Source of the DNA: Microbacterium sp. BR1
GTDB lineage: Bacteria > Actinomycetota > Actinomycetes > Actinomycetales > Microbacteriaceae
Reading direction: 5' to 3'
DNA length: 64,000 nt
Assembly (NCBI RefSeq): GCF_002812725.1
Contig: NZ_NMUN01000003.1
Location: 62,001-126,000 of the forward strand
This document shows, piece after piece, positions 46,739-54,737 of the stretch (position 1 is the first letter of the stretch; every line of letters begins with the position of its first letter). The position numbers and the translations under genes are program-made. Under the pieces are notes generated by a model, which saw only the letters and a program-made list of their open reading frames with translations, was not told the DNA's origin and searched no databases.

Positions 46739-46996
46739 GTGGTCGAACGCGTCATCACCGTGACGGCCGCAGCGGGTCTGCATGCCCGTCCGGCCGCCGA
46801 GTTCGTGCGTCTCGCGAGCGCCCATGCGGGTGCCGTCGAGGTGCGAGCCGCGGGCCGTGCGCCGATCGACGGGGCAAGCATCCTGGGCATCATGACGCTC
46901 GACGTCGATCGGGGCGAATCCATCGTCGTCTCGGTCGCGGGGCCCGGCGGCGAGGCGCTGCTCGACCGTCTCGAGGCAGTCCTCGACCCGGCCTAG
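46739..46996 (+). CDS. Second HPr-like phosphocarrier
   Basis: 85 residues. VTAAAGLHARPAAEFVRLAS holds the active His (~16), and GASILGIMTLDVDRGESI corresponds to the Ser46 region. The GTG at 46739 has GGGAGG before it, and TACAGT (46681-46686) is a plausible own promoter. A longer in-frame start (46658, overlapping the regulator stop) would add 27 residues without HPr similarity. It is directly downstream of the PRD regulator. It may be a dedicated phosphate donor for that regulator or a redundant HPr. Confidence 0.85.
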   Translation: MVERVITVTAAAGLHARPAAEFVRLASAHAGAVEVRAAGRAPIDGASILGIMTLDVDRGESIVVSVAGPGGEALLDRLEAVLDPA

Positions 46997-47039
46997 CGCC
47001 GGCCTGGCTCCGGCTCTCCTCTCGATGAGTCACGGTCTT

Positions 47040-47099
47040 GGGGCGTCGCATCCCCGTTGGGGCGCGAGAACCCGCGCCCCAACGGGGATCTGGCGCCCC
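47040..47099. repeat. Large GC palindrome, copy 1, next to the AbiEi/DUF559 gene
   Basis: Outer arms GGGGCG (47040-47045) and CGCCCC (47094-47099) enclose a perfect 17-bp stem (47050-47066 with 47073-47089; core ATCCCCGTTGGGGCGCG) with a 6-base loop. The loop-proximal core on the minus strand, TTGGGGCGCGGGTT, recurs at 48501-48527 on the far side of the neighbouring gene. It may act as a terminator for HPr2 and the DUF559 gene, but the sequence kinship with the second copy suggests a repeat family. Confidence 0.8.
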
Positions 47100-47141
47100 G
47101 AGTCTTGTCGGCGACGACGGGGTGGCCACCGGCGCACAGAA

Positions 47142-48092
47142 TCACGCGGCGCGAGGTCGTACGCGGAAAGAGGCCAGTCGACGGCTCAAGGCTCTCGCGG
47201 AAGCCAGATCTCGCATCGTCCAGCGCACCAGCGCCCATCCGGTCGTTGCACGGATCCAGTCCTCGCGATACTTCTCGTCGCGCAGCGCCTCTTCCGGTGT
47301 ACGTCCTGCGAGAAATATGGGGTCACGGTATTTCGAGTCCCCGTCGAACTCGCCGAACACCCGGAGATCGTCGAATCCGAAATCGACGAAGTACTTCTTC
47401 CCGCGCGGTCCCGGAATCTCGATCTGCAGTCGAGGGGCGGCGAACCCGAGGTGGTGGAGGTAGAGCCGGCTGATGCTCTCGCCCGGTCGGTCGGCGCGCG
47501 GATCCGCGAATCGGATGTTGCGCGACGAAGCTGCCGAACCCGGTGCACGCGGGGGAAGGAACTCCAGCGCGAGCTGGCGGAAATCGGCGATGGCCGTGGC
47601 ATTCGGTAGTGGACTGATGGTCCTGAGTGCTGCGTCGGCGGCGCTGATGGATGCCTCGGCGGTTTCGAACCGACCAAGATCGGCGATCGTCCGGGCCAGG
47701 GTCGTCACGCGCAGTCCGCCGATCTCCGTCACACCGGAGTCGACTGTGCCGCGATGGCGACTGATGTCCTCGGCGAGGTGATGTCGCGGAAGCGGCACGA
47801 CCACGTGCGTCCGTTCATCCCGTGCGCGGAATACGGGCAGACCATGGATGGCCGCGGCTGTCGCGTGGGAGAAGACGGGTGCGGCGCCAGACGTCTCGGC
47901 CCAGCCTCGCGCTCGTACTATCCGTCTCTCCTCGGGCAACAGCCGCGACCAGTCCGCACCCTCGATGTACAGCCCGCGCCTGAGCCGGACGAGCTCGCCG
48001 GTGTTCAGGCGACGCTCGATCTGCCGAGAAGTCGCCCCCTCGCGGGTGAGTCTGCGCGCGGTCAGGAGGGGGACTGCGAACGGATCGATCAT
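47142..48092 (-). CDS. AbiEi-like winged-helix plus DUF559-type nuclease-fold protein
   Basis: 316 residues from ATG 48092. The N-terminal part resembles the AbiEi antitoxin helix-turn-helix (VPLLTARRLTREGATSRQIE, then GELVRLRRGLYI). The C-terminal part fits the DUF559/Vsr-like fold: KKYFVDFGFDDLRVFGEFDG, then a helix with DEKYREDWIRATTGWALVRW. No AbiEii toxin gene is adjacent, so it is not a classical abortive-infection pair. An in-frame ATG at 48143 would add 17 residues without support. Its codon use looks less GC-biased than its neighbours, and it lies between related palindromes and tandem repeats, suggesting acquisition. Function unknown. Confidence 0.65.
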   Translation of the reverse strand: MIDPFAVPLLTARRLTREGATSRQIERRLNTGELVRLRRGLYIEGADWSRLLPEERRIVRARGWAETSGAAPVFSHATAAAIHGLPVFRARDERTHVVVPLPRHHLAEDISRHRGTVDSGVTEIGGLRVTTLARTIADLGRFETAEASISAADAALRTISPLPNATAIADFRQLALEFLPPRAPGSAASSRNIRFADPRADRPGESISRLYLHHLGFAAPRLQIEIPGPRGKKYFVDFGFDDLRVFGEFDGDSKYRDPIFLAGRTPEEALRDEKYREDWIRATTGWALVRWTMRDLASARALSRRLASFRVRPRAA

Positions 48093-48189
48093 GCGCTGAG
48101 CTTGGTCGTGCGACGCGATCGACCGAACCCGCACAAGCGACATCCGTGGACGAAACGGCCATCACGGCGGCTGGGGAGGAACCTTGTCG

Positions 48190-48410
48190 CCGACCCGACC
48201 CGATGCGACGACCCCGGGCGACCGGTGCGACGACCCGATGCGACGACCCGATGCGAGCCGGGGCGCTGGACCCGACCCGATGCGACCCGGGCGACCGGGG
48301 CGCTGGACCCGACCCGATGCGACCCGGGCGACCGGGGCGCTGGACCCGACCCGATGCGACCCGGGCGACCGGGGCGCTGGACCCGACCCGATGCGACCCG
48401 GGGCGCTGGA
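48190..48410. repeat. 37-bp tandem repeat array (minisatellite)
   Basis: The segment GGGGCGCTGGACCCGACCCG begins at 48260, 48297, 48334 and 48371, exactly 37 bases apart, and again at 48400 after a shortened 29-base unit. Before it (48190-48259) lie degenerate short units of CGACCCGATGCGAC. Because 37 is not a multiple of three and all frames shift through the array, it is not coding. It lies upstream of the AbiEi/DUF559 gene. It contains no spacers, so it is not a CRISPR array. The array and its surroundings make 48093-48675 a gene-free repeat region. Confidence 0.93.
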
Positions 48411-48500
48411 ATCTCGTCGGGGCGTGTCCTTCCGCGCCCCGCGGGGGCCCCGGCGCCCCATGTATCCCTGCACGGATCGGCTTGGGGCGTTGATGCGCCG

Positions 48501-48527
48501 CTGGGGCGTCGAAACCCGCGCCCCAAG
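48501..48527. repeat. GC palindrome, copy 2
   Basis: On the minus strand CTTGGGGCGCGGGTTTCGAC followed by GCCCCAG is a near match to the core of the palindrome at 47040-47099, in the same orientation. Further GACGCCCC blocks follow (48536-48562), giving several possible alternative stems. With copy 1 it brackets the AbiEi/DUF559 gene. Confidence 0.7.
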
Positions 48528-48588
48528 GGGACGCTGACGCCCCAAGGAGACGCTGACGCCCCAGGATCGGATGTCGGGGCCTAGCGCA

Positions 48589-48657
48589 GCCCCGCCCGTT
48601 GAGCGAGCACCGCCCCGCCCGTTGAGCGAGCGCAGCCCCGCCCGTGGAGCGAGCGCA
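48589..48657. repeat. Three copies of a 23-bp GC-rich unit downstream of pgm
   Basis: GCCCCGCCCGTTGAGCGAGC starts at 48589, 48612 and 48635 (the third has GTGGAGCG). The last copy runs into GCAGCGAGCCGAAACGGG, which can fold back on CCCGT-GAGCGAGC. The unit sits directly after the pgm stop and may act as its terminator. From general familiarity, related GAGCGAGCGCAGCGAG palindromes are common between genes in Microbacterium-type genomes; this should be checked. Confidence 0.8.
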
Positions 48658-48675
48658 GCGAGCCGAAACGGGGCG

Positions 48676-50412
48676 TCAGTCCCGCAGCCGGGCGATGAGG
48701 GCCCGCGAGGCGTCCTCGAGCGCGGCGGTGCGCGCCGCGGCGTCGTCGGCGGAGTCGCCGCGAACGTCGATGTACACCTTGAGCTTCGGTTCCGTGCCGC
48801 TCGGGCGCACGATGAGCAGCGATCCGTCGTCGAGCCACAGCCGCACGACATCGCCCGGCGGAAGGGTCGCCGTGCCGTCCAGCAGGTCGTCGACGCGCGA
48901 GACATGGATGCCCGCGACGTCGGTCGGATGCTCCGCCCGCAGCCGCGCCATGATCCGACCGATGACGGCGATGTCATCGACCCGCATCGACACCTGCGCG
49001 CTCGCGAAGTGCCCGAACTGCGACGCCAGATCGTTCAACATCCCCCCGAGCGATGAACCCGACGCGCGCGCCTGGGTCGCGAGCTCGAGGACGGCGAGCG
49101 CCGCCGAGAGTCCGTCTTTGTCGCGGACCACGTCCGGATCGACGAGGTATCCGAGGGCTTCTTCGAAACCGAAGACCATCCCGGGCGAGCGCGAGATCCA
49201 CTTGAATCCCGTGAGCGTCTCGTGGAAGTCCAGGCCGTAGTGGCCCGCGATCGCGGCCAGCCCGGGCGACGACACGAGCGAGCAGGCAAGGGACGAGCCC
49301 TCGGGCGCTCCCGCGGCGCGAGCCCGACGAGCCGCACGCCAACCGAGCAGCAGGCCGACGTCGTTGCCGCTCAGGCGCCGCCACCCATCCGGGCCGTCCG
49401 GGATCGCGACGGCCAGCCGGTCGGCGTCGGGGTCGTTCGCCAGGATCAGCTCGGCATCCGCCGCGGTGGCCGCCGCGATCGCGAGATCCATCGCGCCCGG
49501 TTCTTCCGGGTTCGGGAATGCGACGGTCGGGAAGTCCGGGTCGGGCTGGATCTGCGCATCCACGGTGATCGGTGCCGGGTACCCCGCCGCAGCGAGCAGG
49601 CGATCGAGCGTTTCGTGCCCGACCCCGTGCATCGCGGTGTATACCCAGCGCAGGTCTTCGGTTCCCGCGGGAGCGGGAGCGGGAGCGGTGGCCGCGGTCT
49701 CGGCGACATAGGCGTCGACGAGGTCCTCGCCCGCGATCTCGAACCCGAGCGAGCGCGGTATGCGCGACACGGGGGTGTCGGACGCGACCTCGTCGATCCG
49801 CGCCGCGATCCGCGCATCCGCCGGGGACACGATCTGCGCCCCACCGTCCTCGCCGCCGAGGTAGACCTTGTAGCCGTTGTCGCGTGGCGGGTTGTGGCTC
49901 GCCGTCACCATCACCCCGGCATCGGCCCCGAGGTGCCGCACGGCGAACGCCAGCACCGGCGTGGGCAGCATCCGGGGGAGCAGGATGGCGCGCAGGCCCG
50001 CGCCCGCGAAGATCTCGGCCGAGTCACGCGCGAACACCGCGGAGTTCTTACGTCCGTCGTACCCGATCACGATCGTTGCCGTGTCGTCCGTGCCCGTCGT
50101 GTCCGCTACGCGATCGCGGACGAACGCCGCGAGGCCCGCGGCGGTCTGGGCGACCAGCACCCGATTCATCCGGTTGCTGCCCGCTCCGAGCTCGCCGCGC
50201 AGACCCGCCGTCCCGAATGCCAGGCGGGTGTCGAAGCGGTCGTGCAGTTCAGCGGATGCCTCGGCGTCGCGGTCCTCGGCGCGCTCCACGAGCGCGGCCA
50301 GCTCGGCGCGGGTTTCGGGGTCGGGGTCCTGGGCGAGCCACGCGTGCGCGGCCTCGAGCGTCGGGTCCGCCGCCGATGCGGCGTCCGACTCCGTTGCGAT
50401 GATCTCGGTCAT
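48676..50412 (-). CDS. Phosphoglucomutase / phosphomannomutase (alpha-D-phosphohexomutase family)
   Basis: 578 residues. It interconverts hexose or pentose 1- and 6-(5-)phosphates. The four family sites are present: phosphoserine loop TASHNPPRDNGYK, metal loop DPDADRLAV, sugar loop FGFEEALGY and phosphate loop RPSGTEPKLK. The early AFGTAGLRGELGAGSNRMN fits PgcA/PgmB2-type enzymes. The ATG region overlaps the upstream purine nucleoside phosphorylase stop (ATGA). This pairing favours a phosphopentomutase-like role for ribose 1-phosphate, alongside phosphoglucomutase activity; the substrate is not settled by sequence. Confidence 0.9.
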   Translation of the reverse strand: MTEIIATESDAASAADPTLEAAHAWLAQDPDPETRAELAALVERAEDRDAEASAELHDRFDTRLAFGTAGLRGELGAGSNRMNRVLVAQTAAGLAAFVRDRVADTTGTDDTATIVIGYDGRKNSAVFARDSAEIFAGAGLRAILLPRMLPTPVLAFAVRHLGADAGVMVTASHNPPRDNGYKVYLGGEDGGAQIVSPADARIAARIDEVASDTPVSRIPRSLGFEIAGEDLVDAYVAETAATAPAPAPAGTEDLRWVYTAMHGVGHETLDRLLAAAGYPAPITVDAQIQPDPDFPTVAFPNPEEPGAMDLAIAAATAADAELILANDPDADRLAVAIPDGPDGWRRLSGNDVGLLLGWRAARRARAAGAPEGSSLACSLVSSPGLAAIAGHYGLDFHETLTGFKWISRSPGMVFGFEEALGYLVDPDVVRDKDGLSAALAVLELATQARASGSSLGGMLNDLASQFGHFASAQVSMRVDDIAVIGRIMARLRAEHPTDVAGIHVSRVDDLLDGTATLPPGDVVRLWLDDGSLLIVRPSGTEPKLKVYIDVRGDSADDAAARTAALEDASRALIARLRD

Positions 50413-51242
50413 AGTTCGCCGATCACGCGGGCCAGCAGCGACGAGATGACGGGCTCGGCCTCACGGCCGGCCTCGATGACCTCTTCGTGGCTGAGCGGGG
50501 TCTTCTGGATGCCGGCGGCCAGGTTCGTGACGAGCGAGAACCCGAGCACCTCCATGCCCGCCTGCCGGGCGGCGATCGACTCGAGCGCGGTCGACATGCC
50601 CACGAGATGCCCGCCGATGGTCTTCGCCATCTGCACCTCGGCGGGGGTCTCGTAATGCGGGCCCCGGAACTGGCAGTACACGCCCTCGTCGAGGCTCGGG
50701 TCGACGGTGCGGGCGATGTCGCGCAGGCGAGACGAATACAGGTCGGTCAGGTCGATGAACGTCGCGCCCTCGAGCGGCGAGTCCGCGGTGAGGTTGATGT
50801 GGTCGCTGATCAGCACGGGCTGGCCCGGTGTCCAGGTCTCGCGGATTCCGCCCGCGCCGTTGGTCAGCACCATGGTGCGGGCCCCCGTCGCGGCGGCGGT
50901 ACGGACGCTGTGGACCACGCGGCGGACCCCGTGACCCTCGTAGTAATGCGTGCGCGCGCCGATCACCAGCACGTGCTTGCCGCCCGGGGTGCGGACGCTG
51001 CGGAGGGTTCCGGCGTGCCCCTCGAGCGCGGGCTTGCTGAATCCCGTGACCTCGGTCGCCGGGATGGAAGCGACGGTCTCGCCGATGAGTTCGGCTGCTC
51101 GACCCCAGCCCGACCCCAGGGTCAGGGCGATGTCGTGACTCTCGACACCGGTCAGCCGCGCGATGTCGGCGGCCGCGTCGGCCGCGATCGCGAACGGGTC
51201 CGCTGCGGGGTCGTCGAGGGGGTGCGGGGTATGCGTTGACAT
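50409..51242 (-). CDS. punA: Purine nucleoside phosphorylase
   Basis: 277 residues, trimeric PNP class. It splits inosine and guanosine to base and ribose 1-phosphate. Marks: LTLGSGWGRAAELI (phosphate loop), ALEGHAGTLRSV, RTHYYEGHG, TNGAGGI, FRGPHYETPAEVQMAKTIGG and GMSTALESIAAR, with ATNLAAGI-like TNLAAGIQ near the end. The ATG at 51242 lies 6 bases after TAGAGT on the minus strand, so it is probably leaderless. It overlaps the hexomutase gene by 4 bases, so ribose 1-phosphate could be handed on. Confidence 0.94.
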   Translation of the reverse strand: MSTHTPHPLDDPAADPFAIAADAAADIARLTGVESHDIALTLGSGWGRAAELIGETVASIPATEVTGFSKPALEGHAGTLRSVRTPGGKHVLVIGARTHYYEGHGVRRVVHSVRTAAATGARTMVLTNGAGGIRETWTPGQPVLISDHINLTADSPLEGATFIDLTDLYSSRLRDIARTVDPSLDEGVYCQFRGPHYETPAEVQMAKTIGGHLVGMSTALESIAARQAGMEVLGFSLVTNLAAGIQKTPLSHEEVIEAGREAEPVISSLLARVIGEL

Positions 51243-51289
51243 CCCCCCACTCTAGGAAGCTCGGGCCCGGTCGGCCACACGCGACGCGA

Positions 51290-51368
51290 GAGAGACCGGC
51301 TCGCCTGGCAGGAGGCGCGTTGTCGCGTCGCGGGAGGCGGCGGCCGCGGCCAGGCGAGCCGGCCTCTC
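51290..51368. repeat. Long inverted repeat in the punA / lpdA divergent region
   Basis: Arms 51290-51309 and 51349-51368 pair over 20 positions with one mismatch; the inner 14 bp (CCGGCTCGCCTGGC) are perfect. The 39-base loop is GC-rich. It lies between two divergent leaderless promoters (punA TAGAGT; lpdA CACAAT), so it is not a 3' terminator. It may be a cruciform, an operator for a large dimer, or a dispersed repeat. Confidence 0.8.
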
Positions 51369-51413
51369 GTCCGTGTCGTCGGGCATGAGGTGGCGGATGA
51401 CACAATGGGGACC

Positions 51414-52865
51414 ATGTCCGGTGAGTTCGAACGTACGCAGAGAATCGCAATCATCGGCGGCGGGCCCGGTGGCTACGAGGCGGCGCTCGCCGGCGTCCAG
51501 CTCGGAGCCGAGGTCACGCTCGTCGAGCGCGCGGGCGTCGGTGGTTCGGCGGTCATCACGGATGTCGTGCCTTCGAAGACCCTGATCGCCACCGCCGACG
51601 CGGCCAAGGCGATCTCCGAGGCATCCGATCTCGGCGTTCAATTCTTCGCGCGGAACTCGGACGGCAAGCCCAGCCGCCCCGAAGTGGCGATCAATCTCGC
51701 GGCGGTCAACAAGCGCCTGCTCTCCCTCGCACGCCAGCAGTCCGAGGACATGCGTCAGACGCTGCTCGACGCGGGCGTACGCATCATCTCGGGTCACGGC
51801 CGACTGGAGGGTGTGGGTGCCGTCGTCGTCTCGACCGGACCCGGTGGCACCGACTTCGATCGCGTCGAGGCCGACACGCTGGTCATCTCGGTCGGCGCCT
51901 CGCCGCGTGAGTTGCCGAGCGCAAAGCCCGACGGTGAGCGCATCCTGACGTGGACTCAGCTCTACGACATGCCCACTCTCCCCGAGCATCTGATCGTCGT
52001 CGGGTCGGGTGTCACCGGTGCCGAGTTCGCCTCGGCGTACATGAATCTCGGTGCCAAGGTCACGCTCGTCTCGAGCCGCGACCAGGTTCTGCCCGGCGAG
52101 GACGCCGATGCCGCGGCCGTGCTCGAGAAGGTGTTCCGCCGCGGCGGCATGACCCTGCTCTCGAAGGCGCGCGCCGACTCGGTCGTCCGCGAGGGTGATG
52201 GTGTGGTCGTGACGCTCGCCGATGGGCGCCGCGTCGAGGGCAGCCACTGTCTGATGGCGGTCGGGTCGATCCCGAACACCGCCGGGCTCGGCCTCGAAGA
52301 GGCCGGGGTGCAGATGACGTCGTCGGGCAACATCCGCGTCAACCGCGTTTCGCGCACGTCCGTCCCGAACATCTACGCCGCGGGGGACTGCACGACGTTC
52401 GTGCCGCTGGCCTCGGTGGCCTCCATGCAGGGCCGCACGGCCGTGTTCCACGCGCTGGGCGACATCGTGATCCCGATCGAGCGTCGCCGGATCGCGGCGA
52501 ACATCTTCACGGCCCCCGAGATCGCGACGGTCGGATGGTCCGAGCAGGACATCCTCGACGGCAAGATCGAGGGCGTCGTGCACAAGCTGCCGCTCGCGGC
52601 CAACCCGCGCGCGAAGATGATGGGCATCACGGACGGCTTCGTGAAGCTCATGGCCCGTCGGGGTTCGGGGACGGTGCTCGGCGGCGTGATCGTCGGGCCC
52701 AAGGCATCCGAACTCATCTACCCGATCGCGGTGGCGGTGGATCGTCGACTGAGCGTCGACCAGCTCTCGCGCGCCTTCGCGGTGTACCCGTCGCTCGCGA
52801 GCAGCATCACCGACCTGGCGCGCTCGATGCACGTCGTCGACCGCGGACCGGACGACGAGGGCTGA
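51414..52865 (+). CDS. lpdA: LpdA-type NAD(P)H-quinone dehydrogenase (pyridine nucleotide-disulfide oxidoreductase family without redox cysteines)
   Basis: 483 residues. The FAD site is IAIIGGGPGGYEAALAGVQL, the NAD(P) site is IVVGSGVTGAEFASAYMNLG, the second FAD segment is NIYAAGDCT, and there is a dimerisation domain at the end. Where dihydrolipoamide dehydrogenase has GGTCLNVGCIPSK, this reads GVGGSAVITDVVPSK, so both redox cysteines are missing. This matches mycobacterial LpdA, a quinone reductase. The ATG at 51414 is chosen because CACAAT lies 7 bases upstream; an in-frame ATG at 51390 would lie upstream of that -10. Confidence 0.88.
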   Translation: MSGEFERTQRIAIIGGGPGGYEAALAGVQLGAEVTLVERAGVGGSAVITDVVPSKTLIATADAAKAISEASDLGVQFFARNSDGKPSRPEVAINLAAVNKRLLSLARQQSEDMRQTLLDAGVRIISGHGRLEGVGAVVVSTGPGGTDFDRVEADTLVISVGASPRELPSAKPDGERILTWTQLYDMPTLPEHLIVVGSGVTGAEFASAYMNLGAKVTLVSSRDQVLPGEDADAAAVLEKVFRRGGMTLLSKARADSVVREGDGVVVTLADGRRVEGSHCLMAVGSIPNTAGLGLEEAGVQMTSSGNIRVNRVSRTSVPNIYAAGDCTTFVPLASVASMQGRTAVFHALGDIVIPIERRRIAANIFTAPEIATVGWSEQDILDGKIEGVVHKLPLAANPRAKMMGITDGFVKLMARRGSGTVLGGVIVGPKASELIYPIAVAVDRRLSVDQLSRAFAVYPSLASSITDLARSMHVVDRGPDDEG

Positions 52866-52892
52866 GCCCTCGCGGCAGCGGAGCGCGCCGGC

Positions 52893-54659
52893 TCAGCTGA
52901 TGGTGAGCAGCTGGTGACCGGCCGAGACCGTCGTTCCCGGGTTCGCGTCGATCCCGCCGACCACGCCGTCCTTGTGCGCCTGGATGGGCTGCTCCATCTT
53001 CATCGCCTCGAGCACGACGACCAGGTCGCCCTTGACGACCAGCTGCCCGTCCTCGACCGCGAGCTTGACGATGGTCGCCTGCATGGGGGCCTTGACGGCG
53101 TCACCGGATGCTCCGGAGAGCACGGTCTTCGCGTGATCGCGGCGTGAGGGCGGCACGGCGACCGGGCGTCCGGCAGTTGTCGAGGACGACACGATCCGGT
53201 CGGGCAGGCTGACCTCGAGGCGCTTGCCCGCGACCTCGACGACGACCGTGTGGCGTGCCTCGGGGGGCGTCGGATCGCTCAGTTCGCCATCCCACGGCGC
53301 GATGTCGTTGGCGAACTCCGTCTCGATCCACCGGGTGTAGACGCCGAAGTTGCCGTCCTCGGCCGTGAAGGCGGGGTCGCGGACGACCTTGCGGTGGAAG
53401 GGCAGCACGGTGGGCAGACCCGCGACCTCGAACTCGTCGAGCGCGCGGCGGGCCCGGCTGAGCGCCTCGGCGCGGTCGCGACCGGTGACGATGATCTTCG
53501 CCAGCAGCGAGTCGAATGCGCCGCTCACAGTGTCGCCCGCGGTCACGCCGGAGTCGAGGCGGATGCCGGGGCCGCCGAACGTCTTGAAGACGTGGATCGG
53601 ACCGGGCTGCGGCAGGAACCCGCGGCCCGGGTCTTCGCCGTTGATGCGGAACTCGATCGAGTGACCGGTGACCTCGGGGTCGCCGGCCTCGAGCAGACCA
53701 CCCGCGGCGATCCGGAACTGCTCGCGCACGAGGTCGACGCCCGTGACCTCTTCCGAGACCGGGTGCTCGACCTGGAGGCGGGTGTTGACCTCGAGGAACG
53801 AGATGGTGCCGTCCGCGCCGATCAGGAACTCGCAGGTTCCGGCGCCGACGTAGCCGACCTCGCGCAGGATGGCCTTGGACGACTCGTAGAGCGTGCGCGT
53901 CTGCTCCGGCGTGAGGAAGGGCGCGGGCGCCTCTTCGACGAGCTTCTGGTGGCGGCGCTGCAGCGAGCAGTCGCGTGTCGAGACGACGACGACATTGCCC
54001 GCGGAATCCGCGAGGCACTGGGTCTCGACGTGACGGGGCTTGTCGAGGTACTTCTCCACGAAGCACTCGCCGCGGCCGAACGCGGTCACGGCCTCGCGGG
54101 TCGCGGACTCGAAGAGTTCGGCGATCTCATCGAACTCGCGGGCCACCTTCAGCCCGCGCCCGCCGCCGCCGTACGCGGCCTTGATCGCAACGGGAAGCCC
54201 GACCTCGCGAGCGAAGGCGATGACCTCGTCGGCGTTCGAGACGGGGCCCGGAGTGCCGGGCGCCAGGGGGGCGCCGACGCGCTCGGCAACGTGACGCGCG
54301 GTGACCTTGTCTCCGAGGGCGTCGATCGCCTCGGGCGGCGGGCCGATCCAGACGAGGCCCGCGTCGATGACGGCGCGGGCGAAGCCGGAGTTCTCGGCGA
54401 GGAAGCCGTAGCCCGGATGCACGGCGTCGGCGCCCGAGCGGCGCGCGATGGACAGGATCTTCTCGATGGAGAGATACGTGTCGGCGCTCGTCGTGCCCTC
54501 GAGGGCGTAGGACTCGTCGGCCAGGCGCGAGTGCAGCGCGTCACGATCCTGATCGGCGTACACCGCGACGGAACCGAGTCCGCTGTCGCGGGTGGCTCGG
54601 ATGATACGGACAGCGATCTCGCCACGATTGGCGATGAGGACTTTGCCGAATTCGGGCAT
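52893..54659 (-). CDS. Acyl-CoA carboxylase alpha subunit (biotin carboxylase plus biotin carrier)
   Basis: 588 residues, AccA3-like. The biotin carboxylase domain (~1-450) shows [34 protein letters not shown], the ATP-grasp glycine loop [35 protein letters not shown] and [10 protein letters not shown] linker leads to the carrier domain with the biotinyl Lys in [14 protein letters not shown] (~555). It supplies carboxybiotin to beta subunits for malonyl-CoA or methylmalonyl-CoA. The ATG at 54659 follows TAGGCT by 7 bases (leaderless). Its partners accD and accE and the ligase birA are further along. Confidence 0.95.
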   Translation of the reverse strand: MPEFGKVLIANRGEIAVRIIRATRDSGLGSVAVYADQDRDALHSRLADESYALEGTTSADTYLSIEKILSIARRSGADAVHPGYGFLAENSGFARAVIDAGLVWIGPPPEAIDALGDKVTARHVAERVGAPLAPGTPGPVSNADEVIAFAREVGLPVAIKAAYGGGGRGLKVAREFDEIAELFESATREAVTAFGRGECFVEKYLDKPRHVETQCLADSAGNVVVVSTRDCSLQRRHQKLVEEAPAPFLTPEQTRTLYESSKAILREVGYVGAGTCEFLIGADGTISFLEVNTRLQVEHPVSEEVTGVDLVREQFRIAAGGLLEAGDPEVTGHSIEFRINGEDPGRGFLPQPGPIHVFKTFGGPGIRLDSGVTAGDTVSGAFDSLLAKIIVTGRDRAEALSRARRALDEFEVAGLPTVLPFHRKVVRDPAFTAEDGNFGVYTRWIETEFANDIAPWDGELSDPTPPEARHTVVVEVAGKRLEVSLPDRIVSSSTTAGRPVAVPPSRRDHAKTVLSGASGDAVKAPMQATIVKLAVEDGQLVVKGDLVVVLEAMKMEQPIQAHKDGVVGGIDANPGTTVSAGHQLLTIS

Positions 54660-54737
54660 GGTCGCCAGCCTACCGACGCTCCGGCCCCGGGATTTGACAG
54701 GTACCGACAAGAAGCCGCCGGGAACGTGGGCGAACGT

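Noticed and set aside
47142..48143. Complete type IV AbiE toxin-antitoxin pair
   Set aside because: Only an AbiEi-like N-terminal domain is present; there is no AbiEii nucleotidyltransferase gene beside it.
48190..48410. CRISPR array
   Set aside because: The repeats are directly adjacent with no unique spacers, and there are no cas genes in the window.
47754..48584. A 276-codon plus-strand frame with repeated TRPDATRATGALDP-like peptides
   Set aside because: The repetition comes from the 37-bp DNA repeat read in all three frames in turn; the period is not a multiple of three, so no repeat protein is implied.
54660..54737. Regulatory element between the carboxylase alpha gene and maf
   Set aside because: No repeat, hairpin or box beyond the leaderless -10 of the carboxylase gene could be supported.
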